Below, one piece after another: positions 1-5,329 of a DNA stretch of 6,532 nt. Source of the stretch: Candidatus Heimdallarchaeota archaeon (lineage in GTDB: Archaea > Asgardarchaeota > Heimdallarchaeia > Hodarchaeales > S146-22). How positions within the stretch are numbered: position 1 is the first letter of the stretch; each line of letters opens with the position of its first letter. Where the stretch lies: contig WAPZ01000638.1 in assembly GCA_015520535.1 (NCBI GenBank), forward strand, positions 1 through 6,532, in the 5' to 3' direction. Under the pieces are notes generated by a model. The model was not told where the DNA came from and ran no database searches. It worked only from the letters and a program-made list of their open reading frames with translations. The translations under genes and the position numbers were made by a program.

Positions 1-2
1 TT

Positions 3-128
3 CACACACATCGCAAAGAAATAAGCCAAAAAAAATATCCTTTTATCCGCTATGAATGGAAATGGAAACCACTACAAGAAATCTTAAAGAAAACACACAA
101 AAACAAAACCCTTAACGAGCATTTTTGA
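3..128 (+). CDS. 3' end of an unidentified upstream gene (partial)
   Basis: One frame is open from the window edge to a TGA at 126-128, giving about 41 C-terminal residues. The other two + frames close early, at 22-24 and 53-55. The tail is lysine-rich and aromatic (it includes IRYEWKWKPLQEILKK) and reads like an amphipathic C-terminal helix. It stops 12 nt before the ATG of the sugar kinase gene, the same tight spacing seen between the next genes, which supports it as the upstream member of the same operon. No family can be named from so short a tail. The open frame could also be chance, since 41 codons is not a strong length. Confidence 0.5.
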   Translation, partial: HTHRKEISQKKYPFIRYEWKWKPLQEILKKTHKNKTLNEHF

Positions 129-140
129 TTGTGAATTCCA

Positions 141-1205
141 ATGGAAACGGAAAAAAATGGAAAAGTAGAATCCTTTCAACCTTTTAATTTTCTTTTAGTG
201 GGAAATCTGACATTAGATATTAAAAAAATAGAAACACATCAAAAAATATTACATTTTGAAAGCATTGGTGGACCTCCAGCCTTTCAAACCTATTATTTAT
301 CTCGTAGACATCATAACATCTGGATTTATGGTCACGTCCCGAATACTGTAGAAGCTGCCGCCCGTAAAATCCTAAAAAACGAACATGTCAACTTAAAATT
401 TTTAAAAGTTAGCAATTATGGGCCTACATTCTCACACCATTACCCAATGGATGTACAACTAGAACGTACCAGCACCATCCTAAAAGAAGGTGAAAAAATT
501 GAACTTTCTGACACCGACTTGCACTATTTGAAAGCACTTCAGCTGCAGAAAACCATCGTCTCACCAGTTTTTCAAGAAGTATCGGTCAATACATTGCAAA
601 AATTACGTCAAATATCGAGTTTTTTGACAATTGACATTCAAGGGTATTTACGCACAGTAAATCCTTCGAATAGACAATTAGAAATAGGAAGACTATATTC
701 GTGGGACATTTTTACTTACAGTGATCTGATAAAATTTTCATTAGATGAAATCCAACACCTACAAGAAAAATTAGATGCACCTTCTTGGCTGAGTTTAAGT
801 AGAGCCCTTTCAGAAGTATTTAATCTTAATATTTCTGTTACTGCCGGTGCAAAAGGCTCATATCTCTTTCCAAATATAAAATCTAAAAATCACTATTTTT
901 ACACACCCGCCTTTACAGATATAAAAATCATCGACCAAACGGGAGCTGGTGATGTATATCTTGCCGCGTTAACCGAAGCTTTTCCAGAAAAAAATAAGAA
1001 CAACAAGACATTTTTATCCGCAATCACCTTTGCATCGGCGGTAGCTTCGTGTTTAATTGAAAAAGAAGGTATATATGGGAATTATGAACACACTCGTATC
1101 GTATACCGCCAACAAAAACTATTAAAAGCAGCTCAAATCCTTGTAATAAATAAGGAAGAACAAAAAAACGTACAAAAAGTTGTAAATGTGCTTAAATTGA
1201 TGTGA
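141..1205 (+). CDS. PfkB/ribokinase-family carbohydrate kinase
   Basis: Likely a cytosolic ATP-dependent kinase of the PfkB (ribokinase) fold, phosphorylating a sugar, a polyol or possibly a nucleoside; the substrate is not evident. The 354-aa length is slightly above the family's usual 300-330. The N-terminal strand VGNLTLDI (20-27) carries the substrate-side Asp26. The GG pair at 43-44 (IGGPPAF) is the usual family glycine pair. The C-terminal signature DQTGAGDVY (265-273) holds the anion-hole glycines and the catalytic base Asp271. TAGAKGS (234-240) is the usual ATP-site segment. The NxxE magnesium motif appears as SLDE (200-203), with Ser in place of Asn but Glu203 kept. The GGPPAF-type N-terminus somewhat resembles myo-inositol-kinase-like PfkB proteins, but this is only an impression. 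The ATG at 141 is the only good start before the first strand, and no clear Shine-Dalgarno precedes it. The stop lies 5 nt before the likely start of the next gene. Confidence 0.85.
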   Translation: METEKNGKVESFQPFNFLLVGNLTLDIKKIETHQKILHFESIGGPPAFQTYYLSRRHHNIWIYGHVPNTVEAAARKILKNEHVNLKFLKVSNYGPTFSHHYPMDVQLERTSTILKEGEKIELSDTDLHYLKALQLQKTIVSPVFQEVSVNTLQKLRQISSFLTIDIQGYLRTVNPSNRQLEIGRLYSWDIFTYSDLIKFSLDEIQHLQEKLDAPSWLSLSRALSEVFNLNISVTAGAKGSYLFPNIKSKNHYFYTPAFTDIKIIDQTGAGDVYLAALTEAFPEKNKNNKTFLSAITFASAVASCLIEKEGIYGNYEHTRIVYRQQKLLKAAQILVINKEEQKNVQKVVNVLKLM

Positions 1206-1210
1206 GGTTA

Positions 1211-2236
1211 ATGAAAGCTGTTATATTAAAAAAACACACGAATAATTACGAAAAAGCCTTCAAATTTGAAGAAATTCCCGATCCTGTACCACGTGAAAAT
1301 GAAGTAGTTATCAAAATACAGGCTGTAGGAATCAATTACGCAGATACTCTCTCTCGACGTGGACTTTATCAATGGGCACCAAAACCACCCTATATTCCGG
1401 GACTTGAAGGAGCCGGAACGGTTGAAAGCGTTGGAGAAAACGTGACAAAATTCCAACCGGGTGACAAAGTAGTTTTTGCCGTGAAGTACGGCGCGTACGC
1501 TGAAAAAATTGCGGTTCCCGAGAATTTTGTCTATCCTATTATTCCACATTATAGTATAGATGAAAACGCCGCGTTTTTGGTTAACTTCGCTACTGCTTAT
1601 ATTGCTATTTTTGAATTTGCACGAATGAGAGAAAATGAATCTATATTAATTCAAGCGGCAGCTGGTGGCGTCGGAACTGCAGCTGTACAATTAGCACGAG
1701 CGTTAAATCTTAAAGTTTTCGGCACGGCGAGTAGACCAGAAAAAATCGAACTATTAGAGAAATTAGGCATAAATCTTGCCATTAACTATAGAAAAGAGGA
1801 TTTCGTTGAAAAAGTCATGACGGCTACAAATGGAATGGGCGTGGACATGGTTCTGGAGTCAGTTGGCGGGCAAGTATTCTACAATTCCGTTAAATGTTTA
1901 GCTCCGTTAGGAAAAATTGTTGTTATTGGATTAGCAAGCATTAGATTGAATAAATATAATCCATTAAGCCTGTATTCAGCCTATAAAACCATTCCTAAAC
2001 TCAGTTTACTTAAAATGCTTGGAAAATCATATGGTGTGATGGCTTTCCACGCAGGAAGAATCCTCTATAGTCAAAAAGACATGACACCGATGTGGGAACG
2101 CCTAAAAAAGCTTCTTTTAGAACACAAAGAAATTAAACCCGTCATTGGAAAGATATTTCCATTAGAACAAGCTCCTTTAGCTCATAAATTCATAGAAGAG
2201 CGCAAATCATATGGCAAGGTATTATTAAAACCTTAG
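1211..2236 (+). CDS. Zinc-free MDR oxidoreductase, quinone oxidoreductase/VAT-1-like
   Basis: An NAD(P)H-dependent medium-chain reductase, probably acting on quinones or other conjugated carbonyls in the cytosol. With the ATG at 1211 it has 341 residues, normal for the family, and begins MKAVIL, the usual MDR N-terminus. The GroES-like catalytic domain fills about 1-120, with GINYAD (40-45) and PGLEGAGTVESVG (63-75). The Rossmann domain follows, with AAGGVG (150-155) and GTASRPEK (171-178), whose Arg175 favours NADPH. The zinc-binding Cys and His of alcohol dehydrogenases are absent, as in quinone oxidoreductases. The AAGGVG turn, the GINYADTLSRRGLY segment and the long insert near 215-255 resemble the VAT-1/MECR branch. 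A GTG at 1202 would add three residues and overlap the kinase stop by 4 nt. I prefer the ATG on family grounds, although the GAGGT at 1204-1208 lies too close to it to be a good ribosome-binding site. It sits in the kinase-radA operon; the substrate is unknown. Confidence 0.9.
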   Translation: MKAVILKKHTNNYEKAFKFEEIPDPVPRENEVVIKIQAVGINYADTLSRRGLYQWAPKPPYIPGLEGAGTVESVGENVTKFQPGDKVVFAVKYGAYAEKIAVPENFVYPIIPHYSIDENAAFLVNFATAYIAIFEFARMRENESILIQAAAGGVGTAAVQLARALNLKVFGTASRPEKIELLEKLGINLAINYRKEDFVEKVMTATNGMGVDMVLESVGGQVFYNSVKCLAPLGKIVVIGLASIRLNKYNPLSLYSAYKTIPKLSLLKMLGKSYGVMAFHAGRILYSQKDMTPMWERLKKLLLEHKEIKPVIGKIFPLEQAPLAHKFIEERKSYGKVLLKP

Positions 2237-2248
2237 TTTTTAATTAAA

Positions 2249-3241
2249 ATGACAAAAAAAACACGGTGTGTGAATCAAATGACACTTTCTGTGGAAGAAT
2301 TATTAGAACTAAAGAGTGTGACACGCAAAATAGCCGAAGAAATCGCACAAAACTATCGTTCCTTAATCAGCATAGCGTTATCCTCCCCACATGATCTTGC
2401 TAGTCAGCTCAACATTTCGCTCAACAGAGCAGAACGGATAATTGATGAAGTACGTGAAAAAGTCGGATTAATTCCAACTACTGCCGATGAATTATTGGAA
2501 ATAGAAACAAAACGCCCCACTATAACTACGATGTCAACTAATCTGGATGGAATTTTGAATGGTGGCATTCCCTTAGGGATGATAACCGAATTTAGTGGAT
2601 CATTTGGTTCTGGAAAAACACAACTATGCCTCCAACTATGTTTAACGGTTCAACTGGATAAATCTGAAGGCGGAGTCGAAGGCTCAGCTTACTTTATTGA
2701 CAGTGAAAACACATTTTCTGCCGCACGCCTTGCGGAAATGGCTAATGCACCCGATTATCCCCTCGAGCCGAAAAAAGTATTAAAAAATATCCATGTTGCA
2801 AAAGCTTTTAATGCGGATCACCAAGCCTCCCTAGTCCAGCAAGTTGAATCATTAATTGAAGAGGAAAACATCCGAATTTTAATTGTCGACTCGATTGCCT
2901 CTCATTTTCGCTCAGAATTCATTGGAAAAGAAACATTAGTCCGACGACAACAGCTTATCATGCAACACGCACAGCAGTTACAAAAAATTGCTGAAATTGG
3001 GCAAGTTGCAGTCGTCGTAACAAATCAAGTACTTGCTAACCCCGACGCCGTATTGAGTGGAAATATCGAACCCGCATTAGGATTTGCATGGGGACATCGT
3101 CCCGCACATAGAATTTTTCTAAGAAAAACTCGAAGTACTGCTAGAATTGCACGCATTTTCGATTCTCCATACCTACCTGAACGTGAAGCCGTCTTTCATA
3201 TAACACCATATGGTATCAGGGATCAACCGATTGGCTTTTAG
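2249..3241 (+). CDS. radA: RadA, Rad51/RecA-family DNA recombinase
   Basis: An ATP-dependent strand-exchange protein that forms filaments on single-stranded DNA in recombinational repair. The 330-aa length fits archaeal RadA; RadB is much shorter and lacks the N-terminal domain. Residues about 11-75 form the helical N-terminal domain. The ATPase core has Walker A GSFGSGKTQ (117-125), the catalytic-Glu strand FIDSENTF (149-156, Glu153) and Walker B LIVDS (211-215). SHFRSEFIGKE then RRQQLIMQHAQQL is the L1 region, and VTNQVLANPD (257-266) opens L2. FDSPYLPEREAVF (304-316) is the ATP-cap region, and its DSP form resembles eukaryotic RAD51. Several positions are divergent: the usual GVG hairpin of the N-terminal domain is missing, and the FxxA oligomerisation motif reads PTTA (76-79). 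TEGT is SENT, the L2 ARPD is ANPD, and GGHxxxH is LGFAWGH. It starts 12 nt after the oxidoreductase. An ATG at 2279 is an alternative start with GGTG nine nt upstream. It could be a divergent second RadA copy. Confidence 0.93.
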   Translation: MTKKTRCVNQMTLSVEELLELKSVTRKIAEEIAQNYRSLISIALSSPHDLASQLNISLNRAERIIDEVREKVGLIPTTADELLEIETKRPTITTMSTNLDGILNGGIPLGMITEFSGSFGSGKTQLCLQLCLTVQLDKSEGGVEGSAYFIDSENTFSAARLAEMANAPDYPLEPKKVLKNIHVAKAFNADHQASLVQQVESLIEEENIRILIVDSIASHFRSEFIGKETLVRRQQLIMQHAQQLQKIAEIGQVAVVVTNQVLANPDAVLSGNIEPALGFAWGHRPAHRIFLRKTRSTARIARIFDSPYLPEREAVFHITPYGIRDQPIGF

Positions 3242-3242
3242 A

Positions 3243-3269
3243 TTTTTTGAGCTTTAAACTATTTTTTTT
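3243..3269 (+). terminator. T-run terminator after radA
   Basis: Two T-runs follow the radA stop directly: T6 at 3243-3248 and T8 at 3262-3269. Archaeal RNA polymerase terminates on such U-tracts without needing a strong hairpin. Their position at the end of the left gene run supports an operon end here. Confidence 0.6.
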
Positions 3270-3466
3270 CTAAAAATTAAAGCAAGCAGTAATTGGTTAA
3301 ACGGTTTTTTGTCGGTATTGTAATTTTACCTGCGGAACTACTGTTCATGAGCTGCAACATTTAAATAGTGCATTGGAAAAAGTATTCTCAAGTAGATCAT
3401 CCAAAAATATCCAGACTCTCATCCAAATCCATGAAATTGCCCCTACAATATGCAAGTTGTAAAAAA

Positions 3467-3485
3467 CTTCCAGATTTCGCTGGAT
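3467..3485. repeat. 19-bp direct repeat, copy 1 (hairpin plus T6 on minus strand)
   Basis: The 19-mer beginning CTTCCAGATTTCG recurs exactly at 3531-3549, 64 bp downstream. Each copy contains the inverted repeat TCCAG/CTGGA around a 6-nt loop. On the + strand A6 (3461-3466) precedes the copy, so on the minus strand the hairpin is followed directly by T6, the layout of an intrinsic terminator. Confidence 0.75.
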
Positions 3486-3530
3486 TGAAAGGCAATCGAT
3501 CAACCCAAATTTATATCTGCAGCAAAAAAG

Positions 3531-3549
3531 CTTCCAGATTTCGCTGGAT
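3531..3549. repeat. 19-bp direct repeat, copy 2 (hairpin plus T6 on minus strand)
   Basis: Exact second copy of the 19-mer at 3467-3485. An A6 run (3524-3529) and one G precede it on the + strand, so on the minus strand the 5-bp hairpin is followed by one base and then T6. The shared repeat, hairpin and T-run suggest a duplicated terminator-like or mobile palindromic element. Confidence 0.75.
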
Positions 3550-3609
3550 AAAAAACAACAAGTTTCTTAACATTTTTCCTATCATTTTTTTCCCTTCTTT
3601 TTTGCTCTG

Positions 3610-3634
3610 GCAGAAAATCATGCAAGTATTCTGC
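3610..3634. repeat. Inverted repeat GCAGAA/TTCTGC
   Basis: A perfect 6-bp inverted repeat (3610-3615 with 3629-3634) around a 13-nt loop. It lies just after a T-rich tract and upstream of two stronger hairpins. Alone it is weak, but it is the first of three stem-loops in a row. Confidence 0.45.
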
Positions 3635-3663
3635 AACAGATTCCCATACAATAGGTCCTTTTC

Positions 3664-3692
3664 GATGTTGAACGCGTACTGCGTCGAACATC
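3664..3692. repeat. Strong imperfect hairpin, GATGTT/AACATC stem
   Basis: GATGTT (3664-3669) pairs with AACATC (3687-3692). The stem then continues through G-C and A-T pairs and CGC/GCG (3673-3675 with 3681-3683), closing on a 5-nt loop. Single-base bulges sit on each side. The segment is GC-richer than its flanks. It could be part of a structured RNA on either strand. Confidence 0.6.
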
Positions 3693-3715
3693 CTCTTTCC
3701 AACGCGCCGTCAACT

Positions 3716-3757
3716 TCCGTAGGAAAAAAAGCTCGTGCGTATCGGACAAACTACGGA
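3716..3757. repeat. Inverted repeat TCCGTAG/CTACGGA with 28-nt loop
   Basis: A perfect 7-bp inverted repeat (3716-3722 with 3751-3757). On the + strand a T5 run at 3769-3773 follows, so the hairpin plus T-run could end a small + strand transcript. The loop is purine-rich at its 5' side (A7 at 3724-3730). Confidence 0.5.
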
Positions 3758-3792
3758 TAAGTGGTTGCTTTTTAGTTATGAGAATCAATAAA

Positions 3793-3808
3793 AGAAAACT
3801 TTTTTATC
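3793..3808 (+). promoter_or_regulatory. Possible BRE/TATA promoter of the tRNA gene
   Basis: A purine-rich GAAAA segment is followed by TTTTTTATC at about 3800-3808. This lies some 45 bp upstream of the first tRNA base, which would allow a TSS near 3830 and a leader of about 20 nt. The element is a poor TATA match and the assignment is tentative. Confidence 0.3.
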
Positions 3809-3865
3809 CGTTTTTAACAGTTGTAGAAATGACGAAAGTAAACAACAGTCGGGGCAGTGGTCTAG

Positions 3866-3902
3866 ATTCTCCGACCCAATGAATTTGGGAAGAGAAGGGA
3901 AA
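3866..3902 (+). other. Non-canonical tRNA intron in the D-loop (about 37 nt)
   Basis: The insert lies between tRNA positions 15 and 16. It folds on itself: TTCTC (3867-3871) pairs with GAGAA (3892-3896), and CCCAA (3875-3879) pairs with TTGGG (3885-3889) around loop TGAAT. At the splice sites a relaxed BHB can be drawn. GG (3859-3860) pairs with CC (3903-3904), and TCT (3861-3863) with GGA (3898-3900, one wobble). The bulge A3864-G3865-A3866 then lies on one strand and A3901-A3902 on the other. Cutting after G3865 and after A3902 restores a standard D-loop. The exact ends could shift by one or two bases. Confidence 0.75.
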
Positions 3903-3925
3903 CCTGGTATGATACACGCCTGGGG

Positions 3926-3939
3926 ATTTTTAACCGGAA
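3926..3939 (+). other. Canonical 37/38 tRNA intron, 14 nt
   Basis: The intron gives a near-ideal BHB. Exon bases 32-35 (CTGG, 3920-3923) pair with intron CCGG (3934-3937), including one U-G. The 3-nt bulges are G36-G37-A3926 and A3938-A3939-C38, with cleavage after the second base of each. The anticodon stem forms the exon-side helix. The outer helix is only TT/AA (3927-3928 with 3932-3933) closed by three Ts. At 14 nt it is close to the smallest workable size. Confidence 0.88.
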
Positions 3940-3993
3940 CGCGTGTGGTCGGGAGTTCGAATCTCCCCTGCCCCACCATAATATTGTCTGATG

Positions 3994-4010
3994 AAATAAA
4001 CTATAATAAT
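3994..4010 (+). promoter_or_regulatory. BRE + TATA box for glycerol-1-phosphate dehydrogenase
   Basis: Purine-rich AAATAAA (3994-4000), resembling a TFB recognition element, is followed by TATAATAAT (4002-4010). A start site about 25 bp downstream would fall near 4031-4035, leaving a leader of roughly 30-45 nt before the GTG start codons. The match is by eye and there is no experimental support. Confidence 0.4.
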
Positions 4011-4014
4011 TCTA

Positions 4015-4021
4015 TTTTTTT
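4015..4021 (+). terminator. T7 terminator downstream of the tRNA
   Basis: T7, preceded by TCTA and followed by further T-rich sequence (4026-4040), 37 nt after the CCA end. It is a suitable U-tract terminator for the tRNA transcript. It also lies inside the promoter-leader region of the next gene. Confidence 0.5.
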
Positions 4022-4063
4022 GCAGTTTCTCTTTTTCTTTATGTGAGATGTTAGGTTTACTAG

Positions 4064-5146
4064 GTGTTAATACGCGTGAATAATGCTCAAATCGTCGAAC
4101 TGGCACGAAAGGTCGTTTATGGAATTGGTGCCATCAAAAAATTAGCCACTCTCTGTAAAGATTTAGAATATACAAAAGTTTTAATCGTTTCTGGACCAAC
4201 CGTTACCAAAGGTATAGTCAAAGATTATATTTATGAGCAATTTGAAAAAGAACAGATTACATATGCGCATGAAGTCGTCAGAGATGACAATTTAGAGGAA
4301 TTAAAGGAGTATACAAAAAGTTATGCCGATATTGACTCTATTGTTGCTGTGGGTGGCGGCCATACTATTGATATCAGCAAGGTTTTGGCGTCATGGATGA
4401 ACGTTAGTTATATAACAGTGCCAACCAATGCGTCGCATGATGGTTTTACTAGTCCGTATGTGAACTTTCTTTTACGTCGAGAACTTTCTAATCATAAGGA
4501 TGAATATCCACCATACCGCCCACAGTCTCCAATAGGTATAATTGGAGATACCGAGCTCATTGCTCAATCACCTAAAAAGTATATTGCTGCAGGTGTTGGC
4601 GATACTGTCGCAAAATTTGTTGCAGAGCTTGACTGGAGCCTGGCGCATCGAATGATTGGAGAAGAATACGACATTTATGCGGCATCCTTTGGGTTAATGA
4701 CAGCGAAGATGGTTGCAGATAAAATAAACGATGTAGCACAAGGAAATGAGCTAGGTATCCGCGCGTTATTCAAAGCACATGGCAGTAGCGGAGTTGCGAT
4801 GAGTATTGCTGGTAGTAGCCGTCCCGCAAGTGGTAGTGAACATTTAATTAGCCATTCTTTAGATTTGTTATCATTAGAACACGATTATGATAATCCTCAT
4901 GGTTTTCAGACAGGAATTGGAACAATAATTGGTTATTATCTTCATGGAAAAGATTGGAAATATATCAAACAGATTCTTCAAAAAGTTGGAGCACCAACCA
5001 CGTTAGATGAATTAAGAATTGATAGAGATATAATGATTGAAGCCATGTTGATGGCACCCAAGATAAGAAAGCGTTATACTATTCTCTCGTGTGGGCTAAC
5101 AAAAAAAGCTGCAATAAAAGCTTTAGAACAAACGGAGATAGACTGA
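4064..5146 (+). CDS. egsA: sn-glycerol-1-phosphate dehydrogenase
   Basis: Reduces dihydroxyacetone phosphate to sn-glycerol-1-phosphate with NAD(P)H in the cytosol, giving the archaeal phospholipid backbone. The 360-aa length is typical. The N-terminal nucleotide-binding domain carries VGGGHTIDISK (96-106) and PTNASHDGF (120-128). The metal-binding domain has AGVGDTVAK (176-184, Asp180), GSSRPASGSEHLISH (250-264, His260) and PHGFQTGIG (278-286, His279). The Asp-His-His spacing matches the zinc site of the iron-type alcohol/glycerol dehydrogenase superfamily, and the SSRPxSGSEH block separates it from glycerol and dehydroquinate enzymes. The usual HGEQ is HGFQ here, with Phe replacing Glu. The start is uncertain: GTG at 4064 has AGGT seven nt upstream, and GTG at 4076 (356 aa) has AGGTG nine nt upstream. 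Both lie before the conserved region. It is followed after 183 bp by HMG-CoA synthase, another lipid gene. Confidence 0.95.
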   Translation: MLIRVNNAQIVELARKVVYGIGAIKKLATLCKDLEYTKVLIVSGPTVTKGIVKDYIYEQFEKEQITYAHEVVRDDNLEELKEYTKSYADIDSIVAVGGGHTIDISKVLASWMNVSYITVPTNASHDGFTSPYVNFLLRRELSNHKDEYPPYRPQSPIGIIGDTELIAQSPKKYIAAGVGDTVAKFVAELDWSLAHRMIGEEYDIYAASFGLMTAKMVADKINDVAQGNELGIRALFKAHGSSGVAMSIAGSSRPASGSEHLISHSLDLLSLEHDYDNPHGFQTGIGTIIGYYLHGKDWKYIKQILQKVGAPTTLDELRIDRDIMIEAMLMAPKIRKRYTILSCGLTKKAAIKALEQTEID

Positions 5147-5176
5147 AAACAAAATCTCCAACCACTTACTTTGAGC

Positions 5177-5182
5177 TTTTTT
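5177..5182 (+). terminator. T6 run after egsA
   Basis: T6 lies 30 nt after the egsA stop, preceded by TTTGAGC. It is a modest U-tract, but together with the separate promoter-like box before the next gene it suggests that egsA is transcribed alone. Confidence 0.35.
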
Positions 5183-5223
5183 AATAAATACTCTAAATAG
5201 TTTAGTTTATGGCGATAAAATAA

Positions 5224-5251
5224 ATCAAAAAGCATTTATTAGATCAAAAAG
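5224..5251. repeat. Paired 9-bp direct repeat ATCAAAAAG upstream of the HMGS promoter
   Basis: ATCAAAAAG occurs at 5224-5232 and 5243-5251, 19 bp apart start to start, which is nearly two helical turns. Both lie upstream of the TATA box at 5278, a position where archaeal activators often bind. AT-richness makes a chance occurrence possible. Confidence 0.35.
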
Positions 5252-5277
5252 AGTTGTCTATTGCCTTTATTATCATG

Positions 5278-5286
5278 TATATAAAA
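5278..5286 (+). promoter_or_regulatory. TATA box of the HMG-CoA synthase gene
   Basis: TATATAAAA is a good archaeal TATA box. A TSS about 25 bp downstream of its centre would be near 5306, giving a leader of roughly 24 nt to the ATG at 5330. No clear BRE precedes it. A weak GGGTTGA (5318-5324) is the only ribosome-binding-site candidate. Confidence 0.55.
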
Positions 5287-5329
5287 ACAATCAAATAAAT
5301 GAATGAGAATAAGATTGGGTTGAAACATA

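Larger units (their letters stand above)
3242..3850. other. 609-bp intergenic region without a convincing protein gene
   Basis: Between the radA stop and the tRNA gene no reading frame looks like a real protein. The longest + frame (3368-3760) starts with GTG and gives a low-complexity, positively charged product with no domain. The 63-residue minus-strand frame at 3500-3691 is more protein-like in composition, but a stop closes it shortly upstream and no family is recognised. The content instead is T-runs (3262-3269, about 3584-3604, 3769-3773), two 19-bp repeats at 3467 and 3531, and inverted repeats at 3610-3634, 3664-3692 and 3716-3757. The stretch from about 3656 to 3757 is visibly GC-richer than its surroundings, which in an AT-rich genome can mark a structured RNA. 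An identity cannot be assigned: no SRP-RNA or RNase P-RNA core motif was seen. Confidence 0.6.
3851..3978 (+). tRNA. tRNA-Pro(GGG) with two introns
   Basis: The gene folds to a complete 77-nt tRNA only if two introns are removed; exons are 3851-3865, 3903-3925 and 3940-3978. The acceptor GGGGCAG (3851-3857) pairs with CTGCCCC (3968-3974), followed by discriminator A3975 and encoded CCA. D-stem GTC (3860-3862) pairs with GAT (3911-3913), and the rejoined D-loop AGCCTGGTA supplies the invariant A14 and G18G19. Anticodon stem CACGC (3915-3919) pairs with GCGTG (3941-3945). The spliced loop CTGGGGC gives anticodon GGG, so proline. The variable loop is TGGTC (3946-3950), and the T-arm is GGGAG (3951-3955)/CTCCC (3963-3967) with loop TTCGAAT. 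Without removing the first insert the D-loop has no GG pair, so the insert must be an intron or the gene is dead. All stems are intact, so I take it as functional. The spliced D-loop and acceptor look normal for archaeal tRNA-Pro. Confidence 0.9.

Noticed and set aside
1202..1210. GTG start for the oxidoreductase, overlapping the kinase stop
   Set aside because: Family members begin MKAV, which matches the ATG at 1211. The overlap start adds only MRL and has no better ribosome-binding site.
3461..3549. CRISPR-like repeat pair
   Set aside because: Only two short 19-bp copies, with no third repeat at the same spacing and no cas genes nearby.
3368..3760. 130-codon + strand frame with GTG start
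   Set aside because: Its residue composition is irregular, no domain or ribosome-binding site is seen, and it runs through the repeats and hairpins. It is treated as chance.
3851..3978. Pseudo-tRNA caused by an insertion in the D-loop
   Set aside because: All stems, invariant bases and the encoded CCA are intact once the inserts are removed, and the 37/38 intron has an ideal BHB. A spliced gene is the simpler reading.
3785..3979. 64-codon minus-strand frame beginning MVGQGRFELPTTRVP
   Set aside because: It is the antisense of the tRNA gene. The GQGRFELPT-type peptide is a well-known artefact of translating the T-arm and acceptor of a tRNA backwards.
3989..3994. TGATGA resembling box C of a C/D guide RNA just after the tRNA
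   Set aside because: No box D (CTGA) or second C'/D' pair follows at the needed distance. The motif overlaps the probable promoter of egsA.
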